Both the position numbers and the translations under genes were made by a program. Under the pieces are notes generated by a model. That model searched no databases, was not told the DNA's origin, and saw only the letters and a list, made by a program, of their open reading frames with translations. This document shows positions 1-5,300 of a stretch of 5,517 bases of DNA, piece after piece. Source of the stretch: Paenibacillus sp. (GTDB lineage: Bacteria > Bacillota > Bacilli > Paenibacillales > Paenibacillaceae); the NCBI GenBank assembly GCA_029256665.1, contig JAQSXN010000313.1, positions 1 to 5,517 on the forward strand, given 5' to 3'. Positions within the stretch are counted from its first letter, which is position 1, and each line of letters starts with the position of its first letter.

Positions 1-1
1 A

Positions 2-27
2 AAAGTCCAACCTTCGGGTTGGACTTT
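2..27 (-). terminator. Palindromic intrinsic terminator downstream of GH105 gene
   Basis: An 11-bp perfect stem (AAAGTCCAACC paired with GGTTGGACTTT) closes on a TTCG tetraloop as read on the plus strand, or CGAA on the minus strand. Read leftward, the stem ends in a run of four T at positions 4-1 and continues outside the window. Read rightward, it is followed by TTTCGGTTT. The A/T-flanked symmetric form suggests bidirectional use, terminating the leftward GH105 transcript about 105 bp after its stop and possibly a convergent gene to the left of the window. Confidence 0.75.
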
Positions 28-131
28 CGGTTTGTACAGCCGATTGTAGTATAAAAACAACATACATTGGCCTCGCATTGTGGTGCAGCCACCGAAAGCA
101 AAGGCTGTCGTGTATATTTCGATTGATCCGC

Positions 132-1238
132 TTAAACCGTTTTCGCCGCGAGATTCATCTCCGCGCACATCAGGATAAAGGCGCCCGCTCCGTGCAGATC
201 GTTCTCGCTGGTGGGACGGGCGATGTAGTGGGCGTAGTCGCCGATTCCGGTGCCGATGCAAATGTTGCCGATGACGACGCGGCCGTTGTCGTCGAACGTC
301 AACGTGTCGATAACGCCTTGGTAGCCTTTCCACGCTTGGTCCATGTACTTGGCGTCCAGATAACCCAGCCGAACGGCTTTGGCGATCGCATGCACGTACA
401 GCGCCGTGCAGGAGTTTTCCAGCCAATTGTCCGGAAGCTCCCCTTTGTCGACGACTTGATACCAGAGGCCGGTCGCGGCATCTTGATATCGGGTCAGGGC
501 AATGAGCAGGTCCTGCAATATGGCGACGAGAGCGGCTTTATCCGGATGCTCCTCCGGCATGTATTCGAACATTTCCAGCAAGGCGACGGGATACCAGCCG
601 ATCGCGCGGCCCCAGAATTCCGGCGCGACGCCGGTCGCGGGATCGGCCCAGTTTGCCTCTTTGGTTTCGTCCCAGCCGTGGTACAGCAAGCCGGTGACCG
701 GGTCCTTGGTATGCTTCTCCATAAGGATCGCCTGGAAGGCCATCATATCGTAATAGTCGGAGTCGCCGAAGGTTTTGGCAAATTGCGTAGCGATGGGACC
801 GGCCATGTACAGTCCGTCAAGCCACATTTGGTTGGGATAATGTCCCTTATGCCAGAATCCGCCCGACGGGTTGGTCGGCCAAGACTTCAGAAGCGGCACG
901 AGCGTATGCAGCGCCTTCTTGTAGCGCTCGTCGCCCGTCTCCTCGTAGAGGGTGAACAGCAGCACGCCGGGCTGAATGTCGTCCAGCTCGTCGGGCTTAA
1001 ATTTTTTGATGCTGCCGTCCTCGAGAATTTGGCTGTCGACCCACCCTTTCATGTAGTCGTACAGCTTTTGATCCCCGGTTTGTCTCCAGCATTTTTCCAT
1101 CCCGGACAGAAAGACCCCTTGATGATAATGAAACCGGTCCGGCGGAAGCTGCGCCGGCTCGAATTTGGCCATTATCGCCTCGCAGGCCTTTTGCGCCCAC
1201 TCCATGGGGCTTGTAACCGTTGTTGAAGTCTGCATCAT
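132..1238 (-). CDS. yteR: Unsaturated rhamnogalacturonyl hydrolase, GH105 (YteR-type)
   Basis: This is a cytoplasmic glycoside hydrolase that removes the unsaturated galacturonyl residue which rhamnogalacturonan lyases leave at the non-reducing end (EC 3.2.1.172 activity is expected from the family). The product is 368 residues, against about 373 for B. subtilis YteR, and has no signal peptide. Visible family blocks, numbered from the chosen start, are HYHQGVF (37-43), DELDDIQ with D86, GGFWHK with H130, WLDGLYMAGP (139-148) with D141, LLYHGWDE with H187, PEFWGRAIGWY with W209 and R211, and NDLHGAGAF near the C-terminus. D141 aligns with the catalytic Asp143 of YteR as I recall that protein. 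The pattern suits an alpha/alpha six-barrel. ATG 1238 is chosen because AGGGAGG lies six bases upstream. A TTG at 1244 touches the Shine-Dalgarno and is unlikely, while ATG 1235 is possible. The gene is divergent from the AraC gene at 1578. The family is certain; the exact substrate is inferred, and other unsaturated uronides are possible. Confidence 0.93.
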   Translation of the reverse strand: MMQTSTTVTSPMEWAQKACEAIMAKFEPAQLPPDRFHYHQGVFLSGMEKCWRQTGDQKLYDYMKGWVDSQILEDGSIKKFKPDELDDIQPGVLLFTLYEETGDERYKKALHTLVPLLKSWPTNPSGGFWHKGHYPNQMWLDGLYMAGPIATQFAKTFGDSDYYDMMAFQAILMEKHTKDPVTGLLYHGWDETKEANWADPATGVAPEFWGRAIGWYPVALLEMFEYMPEEHPDKAALVAILQDLLIALTRYQDAATGLWYQVVDKGELPDNWLENSCTALYVHAIAKAVRLGYLDAKYMDQAWKGYQGVIDTLTFDDNGRVVIGNICIGTGIGDYAHYIARPTSENDLHGAGAFILMCAEMNLAAKTV

Positions 1239-1244
1239 TAACAA

Positions 1245-1251
1245 CCTCCCT
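1245..1251 (-). promoter_or_regulatory. Ribosome binding site of GH105 gene
   Basis: AGGGAGG on the minus strand, six bases before ATG 1238. It decides the start against the in-frame TTG at 1244. Confidence 0.85.
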
Positions 1252-1263
1252 GTCGTTTACCAC

Positions 1264-1309
1264 AATAGAATTTATAAGTTTTCGGGAAATCGAAAACTGA
1301 AATTCTATT
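1264..1309. promoter_or_regulatory. Long interrupted dyad ahead of GH105 gene
   Basis: Outer arms AATAGAATTT (1264-1273) and AAATTCTATT (1300-1309) are perfect complements, as are inner arms AGTTTTCG (1277-1284) and CGAAAACT (1291-1298). The central loop is GGAAAT, and there is a small ATA/G internal loop, giving 18 paired positions in 46 bp. It ends 12 bases from the GH105 Shine-Dalgarno. On the minus strand the element contains TATAAA (1276-1271). If used as a -10, this gives a start near 1264, a 26-base leader, and an operator role for the dyad. If transcription instead starts upstream, the dyad becomes an RNA stem-loop in the leader. No T tract follows it on either strand. Confidence 0.65.
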
Positions 1310-1316
1310 TGGCGAT

Positions 1317-1371
1317 AAAACCTACCTCTGAAAGCGGTCGCTCTTCTTCGAGATGCCTCGATAGAGGTTTT
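1317..1371. promoter_or_regulatory. Weak nested inverted repeats in GH105 leader region
   Basis: AAAACCT (1317-1323) and AGGTTTT (1365-1371) are perfect complements. Inside, TCGAG (1348-1352), ATGC and CTCGA (1357-1361) make a small hairpin. AGAGG at 1363-1367 could instead pair with CCTCT at 1325-1329. It would be part of the GH105 5' leader only if transcription starts near 1380. I do not recognise a riboswitch class. Confidence 0.3.
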
Positions 1372-1375
1372 CTCA

Positions 1376-1419
1376 AAATATAGGAAAGTATATCATTTTG
1401 TTATACTTTCTCTATATTT
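1376..1419. promoter_or_regulatory. AT-rich dyad with divergent extended -10 sequences
   Basis: The left arm AAATATAGGAAAGTATA (1376-1392) matches the reverse complement of the right arm (1402-1419, read as AAATATAGAGAAAGTATA on the minus strand) except for one inserted base. The spacer is nine bases. Because of the symmetry both strands carry an extended -10: TGTTATACT (1399-1407) reading right towards the AraC gene, and TGATATACT reading left towards GH105 (TATACT at 1392-1387). Neither has a recognisable -35, which fits activator-dependent promoters. This is the best candidate for an operator shared by the divergent pair; the binding protein is inferred. Confidence 0.55.
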
Positions 1420-1530
1420 CTCGGAATGTAACGCGCTGCGCCGCCAAGGACGGCGACAGCCGTTTCACCTTGTATCGCTAATTTTATCACTAGATTATGT
1501 ACATGTTTTGCGAATATCCTCTATTTCTTC

Positions 1531-1549
1531 TTATATCTTGCGATATAAT
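1531..1549 (+). promoter_or_regulatory. -10 promoter element with overlapping dyad, AraC gene
   Basis: A perfect TATAAT lies at 1544-1549. At 17-bp spacing the -35 would be CTATTT (1521-1526), which is poor. The predicted transcription start is near 1556, leaving a 22-base leader that is mostly Shine-Dalgarno before GTG 1578. TTATATC (1531-1537) and GATATAA (1542-1548) form a perfect 7-bp dyad around TTGC that overlaps the -10, the place expected for an autorepressor or another repressor. Confidence 0.6.
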
Positions 1550-1560
1550 GAAGAGATCAT

Positions 1561-1571
1561 GGGAGGAGAGG
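1561..1571 (+). promoter_or_regulatory. Ribosome binding site deciding GTG start of AraC gene
   Basis: GGGAGGAGAGG followed by AACGAA and GTG 1578. The upstream ATG codons at 1497, 1503 and 1548 have no comparable site, and the last overlaps the TATAAT box. Confidence 0.8.
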
Positions 1572-1577
1572 AACGAA

Positions 1578-2405
1578 GTGGGCGATTTTTATTTCGAAAA
1601 CAAGACGGGCACCTTTCTGGTGTCCCACCGGAAAGCGCTAAGTCATCACATGCCGTCCAGCCATTTTCATAGCACCTATGAATGCTATTATTTGATGAGC
1701 GGCAAGCGGGAGTTTTTTATTCAGGATCGGACCGTCTCCATTGAGGAAGGAGATATCGTCATTATCGCGCCGAATATTTTGCATCGCACGACCAATGCGG
1801 AGCAGCCAAAGCATGAGCGGCTCATTATCAATATTCACGAAACGTTGTTTTCGCCGGACGGATCCCACAAGGAAGCGCTTCGTCCCTTGTTCGAACAAGA
1901 TTATCTGATCATTCGCGCGTCCTTGCGGGATCGTCTGCCGATCGAATCGCTAGCTCAAGCCGTGCTGCGGGAAATGCAGGACAAACGAAGCGGCTACGAG
2001 CTGTTTGCCCGGACGCTCGCCTTGCAGCTGCTGATCGCTTGTTCCAGGCATTTCAGGCAGAACGCCGTAGTGGTACCGGCCTCGCCGAGTCCGATGCATG
2101 ATCGCATCTCGGAAATTGTCCGATATATTAACGATCATTATATGGAGGAGCTGTCGCTCCATCTGCTGGCGGACCGGTTTTATATCAGTCCCTATTATTT
2201 GAGCCGATTTTTTAAGGAAGCGACGGGCTTCTCGTTCGTGGAGTACGTCAACAGCGTCCGGATCAAGGAGGCCAAGAAGCTGCTCGAGCATACTTCCATG
2301 AAGGTGAATCAAATCGCGGGGAAGGTAGGTTTCGGGAGCGTGACGCATTTTGGCAGGGTATTTAAAGAGGTGACGGGTTTTGCGCCGTTATATTATAGAA
2401 GGTAA
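1578..2405 (+). CDS. AraC-family transcriptional regulator, cupin sensor plus HTH
   Basis: A 275-residue soluble one-component regulator of the usual two-domain AraC size. The N-terminal cupin-like domain (about 15-110) shows HFHSTYE (H29, H31, E35) and EGDIVIIAPNILHR (57-70), a jelly-roll metal- or sugar-binding pattern. The C-terminal AraC DNA-binding domain (about 174-275) has helix-turn-helix 1 at LSLHLLADRFYISPYYLSR (192-210) and helix-turn-helix 2 at VNQIAGKVGFGSVTHFGRVF (243-262), ending in the family-typical TGFAPLYYRR. There is no membrane segment. GTG 1578 is chosen over the in-frame ATG 1497 because a perfect TATAAT and a strong Shine-Dalgarno lie between them, and because the extra 27 residues (MYMFCEYP and on) look non-coding. 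Divergence from the GH105 gene makes that gene the likely target, possibly with autoregulation. The inducer is unknown; an unsaturated galacturonyl-rhamnose product is a guess from context. Confidence 0.92.
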   Translation: MGDFYFENKTGTFLVSHRKALSHHMPSSHFHSTYECYYLMSGKREFFIQDRTVSIEEGDIVIIAPNILHRTTNAEQPKHERLIINIHETLFSPDGSHKEALRPLFEQDYLIIRASLRDRLPIESLAQAVLREMQDKRSGYELFARTLALQLLIACSRHFRQNAVVVPASPSPMHDRISEIVRYINDHYMEELSLHLLADRFYISPYYLSRFFKEATGFSFVEYVNSVRIKEAKKLLEHTSMKVNQIAGKVGFGSVTHFGRVFKEVTGFAPLYYRR

Positions 2406-2429
2406 GCGTGGCATGACCCAATTAGAGGT

Positions 2430-2598
2430 TGTTCAAAAAGTCCAATTTTGATTACGAAGTAACTCGAGAAGTAAATTCGACATCGAATCTTGAATTCAGC
2501 CGGGACTTCCGGTGCTCACGTAGCTTCCACTACGCTCCGCTCCTCAGTCCCTAATCTTCATCCAACCTTCTCGGTACTGAAAATCAACTTTTTGAACA
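2430..2598. repeat. 169-bp non-coding element with terminal inverted repeats
   Basis: Perfect 12-bp terminal inverted repeats, TGTTCAAAAAGT (2430-2441) and ACTTTTTGAACA (2587-2598), extend imperfectly inwards. Internal complementary pairs in nested order are CGAGAAG (2465-2471) with CTTCTCG (2567-2573), GGGACT (2502-2507) with AGTCCC (2546-2551), and CGTAG (2519-2523) with CTACG (2530-2534) as the apical hairpin. The whole element can therefore fold into one long hairpin. There is no open frame and no transposase. CAATTA occurs a few bases outside each end (2419-2424 and 2603-2608), a possible but loosely placed target duplication. The central text (TCACGTAG, CCACTACGCTCCGCTCC) resembles intergenic repeats I recall from Paenibacillus genomes; that is memory, not a search. 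It may be a MITE-like element and could also act as a terminator for the AraC gene that ends 25 bp earlier. Confidence 0.65.
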
Positions 2599-2634
2599 CG
2601 CACAATTATTATATGTTCTTGCATAAATCTTATA

Positions 2635-2664
2635 TTGTCCTCCTCCGACAGGGGGTTGTAAGAT
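2635..2664 (+). promoter_or_regulatory. Possible promoter of membrane AraC regulator
   Basis: TTGTCC (2635-2640) and TAAGAT (2659-2664) are 18 bp apart, in the AT-rich stretch after the repeat. Each matches the vegetative consensus at only four of six positions. It would start transcription near 2671, about 54 bp before the cre-like site and 106 bp before the start codon. The call is weak. Confidence 0.3.
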
Positions 2665-2724
2665 AATGGTAGTCGTACGCAGCGCAGGCTCGAGACAAAA
2701 AAGAGAGACTGCCATTCATATTAT

Positions 2725-2738
2725 TGTAAGCGTTTACT
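2725..2738 (+). promoter_or_regulatory. cre-like site (CcpA) upstream of membrane AraC regulator
   Basis: TGTAAGCGTTTACT matches the catabolite-responsive consensus TGWAANCGNTNWCA at every position except the final A. It lies 38 bp upstream of ATG 2777, downstream of the tentative promoter, where CcpA could act as a roadblock. Its position also argues that the coding region begins after it. Confidence 0.6.
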
Positions 2739-2764
2739 TTCGAACGAAAAGGAACAAAATTCAT

Positions 2765-2771
2765 GGGGGGG
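2765..2771 (+). promoter_or_regulatory. Ribosome binding site, G-run, of membrane AraC regulator
   Basis: A run of seven G followed by ACAAT and ATG 2777. It is atypical for this genome, where AGGAGG-type sites are used elsewhere in the window, but it can pair with the CCUCC anti-site through G-U pairs. Spacing to the ATG is five bases. Confidence 0.65.
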
Positions 2772-2776
2772 ACAAT

Positions 2777-5047
2777 ATGAAGCGTACACCTATGATGCTG
2801 CAGCTTATCGTGATCTTATTCTGCGTCATGGCCGTTCCGACGGCGATCTTAACCTGGTACAGCGGGGAGCAGACGTTGCAGAATTCCGAACAAGCCATCG
2901 CGGAATCGTCGCTTGCCGAATTAAACGCAAGCCGCAAGCTGAACGAGAGCGCGCTGAACAACTTGACCCAGAATACTGTGCGCTTGACGGCAACCCATAT
3001 TTTCGATCGGATTCGTCCGTACGAGACGTTCAAGGAGCTGAATTCAAGCTTTCATACGGTCAGCAACGCAAGAGCCGTATTGCTGCAATTGCTGAATCTG
3101 AATCGCCTGGGCGACGAGGTGCAATCCTCCTTCTTCCATCTCGGCGATTCGGATTACGTGGTGTCGACCGATCATGGCATCAAGGAGCTGGAGAAGTTCG
3201 AGTCCATCGAATGGTTGAAGGAGGCGCTGGACGGCCACAGGGGGATCAGCGGCGTTTGGTACCCGCGAAAGCTGGATTCGGGCGTAGATGTCATCTCTTA
3301 CGCGCTGCCGCTCAACCGATTATCGACCACGACGCGCGGGACGATCGTCGTTAATTTGAGGGAAAGCCAGATCGAGAACGCGTTCCGCTCGTCTGCGGCC
3401 GGTCATCGAGCGTATATGCTGCTGAATAACGAGGGCGTCATTATCTCGCACGGAGACAAGAGCATGCTGCAACAGAGCGCGGGAGAGCAGCCGGTCATTA
3501 AGGATATTCTAAAGCAACACGAGAAGGAAGGTTATACGATCCGCGAGATCGATGGCGAACGATTGCTCTACACGTGGTCGAAGTCGGACCGATTCGGATG
3601 GATCAACCTGAACGTCAATTCGGTTAACGAATTGATGGCCAGATCGCATGCGATGCAGCGCAATATGATGTTGTTGACCGCCGCTATTATTTTGAGCGGA
3701 ACCGTTCTATCGGTCTTGCTGGCGACGTGGGTCTCCAAGCCGGCGAGAGAGCTTGTCCGCACGATGCGCAAGCGCGATAATCTGGGGTTCAAGAGCAAGA
3801 ATGAACTTGCCTATCTGGACGCGGCCTTTAAACGCATGCGCGAAGAGGAGGAGGGGCTTAACGAGCTGCTCCATATTCGCGAACAGGATGCCCGCAGCTT
3901 GGCGGTGCATCAACTGATCCGCGGCGAGCTCACTCCGCAGGCTGCCGAGATATTTCCGTTGCCTCATTTCCTTGTGGCTGTCATATCCATCGACCGCTAC
4001 CGCTTCTATGTGGGCAAGACCAACCCCGAGACGCGAAGCTATCACCGTTATGTGCTCATTGCGCACAGCGAAAGCCTGTTCCGGGACGGGAAACGCGCGA
4101 GTTGCGTGTATCAAGGCGACGGCTGCTTTGTTCTCGTGATCAATTACGGTCATACGGAGCGCAATAGCGTCGCCGCGGACATCCACGATGCGCTGATCGA
4201 GATTCGGGACAAAGCGGCTGATTTGCTGGACCACTCCGCGACGATTGGCGTAAGCGATCCGGCCGAGGACATGCAGGAGGTCTCGGATCGGGTCGCCCTG
4301 GCGATGGAAGCCATCAAGCAACGCATGATCGCGGGAAGCGGCGGCATTATGTACGGGAAGGATGAGGATGGCCGGGATAAAAAATATATTTATCCTTCCA
4401 ACAGCGAGCGGCGCATGCTCAACTTTCTCGACAATGGCGATCTCGACAGCATCGCGAAGGAATTAAAGCTCATCGGCGACGAGATTCGTTCCGCCGAATA
4501 TGTTTCCTACGAAAATATTCTGTTTGTCTACCACCAGTTAACGGGCGTCACGATCAAGCATCTGAGAGAAAATAACGTAAGCACGGCGCGGATATTCGCG
4601 GGCAGGGGCAATTTATACGCCACGCTTGCGGCAATCGATACGCTTGACGAGCTCGAGGAATACATGTACGAATTTTGCCGGGAAATCGTACAGTATCTTG
4701 CGCGTACGCAGAGCGGCACCAATCATCACGGAGAACGCATCATCCAATACTTGCAGGAACGTTACCGCGAAGAAATCGTGTTCCAAGACATGGCGAAGGA
4801 AATCGGCATCAGCTATTCCTACATGCGCAAGATCGTTTATGAGGTGACCGGTCAAAGCCTGATCGATTATCTCAATCAGCTTCGCATCGAGAAGGCAAAG
4901 GAGCTGCTTCTGGATTCCAGCCTTACCATCGCGCAGATCGCTTTGGATGTCGGCTATTATAACGCGCAGAGCTTCAACCGTTTTTTTCGCAAATTCGAAG
5001 GTATGCCGCCGAGCGGCTACAAAGCCTCGAAGTGCCGGACGTCTTAA
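2777..5047 (+). CDS. Membrane-anchored AraC-family regulator (YesS-type)
   Basis: A 756-residue one-component transmembrane regulator, close to the roughly 760 residues of B. subtilis YesS. Domains in order: transmembrane helix 1 (about 7-27); an extracytoplasmic sensor region of dCache type (about 30-290); transmembrane helix 2 (about 297-319, MMLLTAAIILSGTVLSVLLA); a short HAMP-like or coiled linker (320-385, with a run REEEEGLNELL); a central cytoplasmic domain (about 395-530) whose ISIDRYRF and YQGDGCFVLVI suggest a degenerate GGDEF-like fold without the catalytic motif; and a C-terminal AraC DNA-binding domain (about 650-750). The latter has helix-turn-helix 1 at VFQDMAKEIGISYSYMRKI and helix-turn-helix 2 at LTIAQIALDVGYYNAQSFNR, ending FEGMPPSGYK. 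The start at ATG 2777 gives MKRTPMM directly before helix 1; an in-frame ATG at 2666 would put the cre-like site inside the gene. Its position before an ABC transporter gene suggests it senses extracellular oligosaccharide and activates that operon. The ligand is not determinable here. Confidence 0.93.
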   Translation: MKRTPMMLQLIVILFCVMAVPTAILTWYSGEQTLQNSEQAIAESSLAELNASRKLNESALNNLTQNTVRLTATHIFDRIRPYETFKELNSSFHTVSNARAVLLQLLNLNRLGDEVQSSFFHLGDSDYVVSTDHGIKELEKFESIEWLKEALDGHRGISGVWYPRKLDSGVDVISYALPLNRLSTTTRGTIVVNLRESQIENAFRSSAAGHRAYMLLNNEGVIISHGDKSMLQQSAGEQPVIKDILKQHEKEGYTIREIDGERLLYTWSKSDRFGWINLNVNSVNELMARSHAMQRNMMLLTAAIILSGTVLSVLLATWVSKPARELVRTMRKRDNLGFKSKNELAYLDAAFKRMREEEEGLNELLHIREQDARSLAVHQLIRGELTPQAAEIFPLPHFLVAVISIDRYRFYVGKTNPETRSYHRYVLIAHSESLFRDGKRASCVYQGDGCFVLVINYGHTERNSVAADIHDALIEIRDKAADLLDHSATIGVSDPAEDMQEVSDRVALAMEAIKQRMIAGSGGIMYGKDEDGRDKKYIYPSNSERRMLNFLDNGDLDSIAKELKLIGDEIRSAEYVSYENILFVYHQLTGVTIKHLRENNVSTARIFAGRGNLYATLAAIDTLDELEEYMYEFCREIVQYLARTQSGTNHHGERIIQYLQERYREEIVFQDMAKEIGISYSYMRKIVYEVTGQSLIDYLNQLRIEKAKELLLDSSLTIAQIALDVGYYNAQSFNRFFRKFEGMPPSGYKASKCRTS

Positions 5048-5059
5048 ACCCCGATCAAT

Positions 5060-5098
5060 AGCTGCCGCCTCGGCAAGAATGGCATGAGGCAGGCAGCT
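5060..5098 (+). terminator. Hairpin terminator after membrane AraC regulator
   Basis: AGCTGCC (5060-5066) pairs with GGCAGCT (5092-5098), then CCTC (5068-5071) with GAGG (5086-5089) across a one-by-two internal loop, capped by a 14-base loop. TTAACTTTTG follows, only a modest T tract. It lies 12 bp after the stop codon and separates the regulator from the transporter promoter. Confidence 0.6.
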
Positions 5099-5122
5099 TA
5101 ACTTTTGCTAAAACCTATCACA

Positions 5123-5193
5123 TTTGATCATCATACGGCCGGGAAAGCGCGCAGCGGCAAGGAAAAGATCAAAAGTGAGTAGCGATGATCAAA
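5123..5193 (+). promoter_or_regulatory. Candidate AraC operator: repeated GATCAAA half-sites
   Basis: GATCAAA occurs as a direct repeat at 5167-5173 and 5187-5193, exactly 20 bp apart (about two helical turns), the geometry AraC-family proteins use. An inverted copy, TTTGATCATC at 5123-5132, is the perfect 10-bp complement of GATGATCAAA at 5184-5193. The proximal half-site ends eight bases before the proposed -35, as in activator-dependent promoters. The membrane regulator encoded just upstream is the likely binder; this is an inference. Confidence 0.5.
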
Positions 5194-5201
5194 CCTTATG
5201 A

Positions 5202-5231
5202 TTTACCGCCGCAAAATGTAAGCGCTATGAT
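5202..5231 (+). promoter_or_regulatory. Promoter of ABC transporter operon
   Basis: A weak -35, TTTACC (5202-5207), an 18-bp spacer and TATGAT (5226-5231), which matches the -10 consensus at five of six positions. The predicted start is near 5238, giving a leader of about 63 bases. That leader can fold: GCAATC (5236-5241) with GATTGC (5261-5266), and inside it CGGA (5243-5246) with TCCG (5251-5254). Confidence 0.5.
5217..5230 (+). promoter_or_regulatory. cre-like site (CcpA) over the transporter promoter
   Basis: TGTAAGCGCTATGA matches TGWAANCGNTNWCA with one mismatch (G for the penultimate C). It overlaps the proposed -10, so binding would block polymerase directly. It shares TGTAAGCG with the site at 2725-2738. 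Confidence 0.55.
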
Positions 5232-5285
5232 AAGTGCAATCCCGGAGCGGTCCGCAGTAAGATTGCGACCGGCAACGTCTGGTCC

Positions 5286-5296
5286 AAAGGAGGTGA
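5286..5296 (+). promoter_or_regulatory. Strong ribosome binding site deciding TTG start of permease
   Basis: AAAGGAGGTGA is close to a full complement of the 16S rRNA 3' end. AGGAGG ends seven bases before TTG 5301. An in-frame GTG at 5325 with GGAGG at 5310-5314 is a weaker alternative. Confidence 0.85.
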
Positions 5297-5300
5297 GACT

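Larger units (their letters stand above)
1252..1577. other. Divergent intergenic control region between GH105 and AraC genes
   Basis: About 326 bp with no credible gene. It holds four separate dyads, which are listed individually (1264-1309, 1317-1371, 1376-1419, 1531-1548), and a GC-rich hairpin at 1436-1459. In that hairpin CTGCGCCG pairs with CGGCG-A-CAG, with one bulged A and a CCAAGGA loop. It has no T tract, so it does not look like a terminator. The dyad density suggests control of both flanking genes from here. No cre site matching the consensus was found in this stretch. Confidence 0.6.

Noticed and set aside
2..10. A second copy of the intergenic repeat at the window start, because AAAAGTCCAA recurs at 2436-2445
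   Set aside because: Only ten bases are shared and the sequence at 2-27 is a self-contained terminator hairpin; nothing further of the repeat follows.
78..1226. A long open frame on the plus strand opposite the GH105 gene
   Set aside because: The minus-strand frame has clear GH105 motifs. The plus-strand translation is rich in R, V, G and H with no recognisable domain, and has no ribosome binding site; it is an antisense shadow of a GC-rich gene.
1251..1265. A cre site just upstream of the GH105 ribosome binding site (GGTAAACGACAGGG on the minus strand)
   Set aside because: Only the left half fits the consensus; the right half has several mismatches.
1436..1459. GC-rich hairpin as a terminator between the divergent genes
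   Set aside because: The stem (CTGCGCCG with CGGCG-A-CAG) is real, but no T tract follows on either strand and no gene ends nearby.
2592..2620. A promoter using TTGAAC at the right end of the repeat as -35
   Set aside because: No acceptable -10 lies 16-18 bp downstream; TATTAT and TATATT in the area are at the wrong distance.
2666..2776. A 37-residue N-terminal extension of the membrane regulator from ATG 2666
   Set aside because: It has no Shine-Dalgarno of note, would place the cre-like site inside the gene, and would put a charged non-family segment before the first membrane helix; ATG 2777 gives a family-typical N-terminus.
3707..4321. A 204-codon open frame on the minus strand inside the membrane regulator gene
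   Set aside because: It lies wholly opposite a well-supported coding region, lacks a domain pattern and has no convincing start signal.
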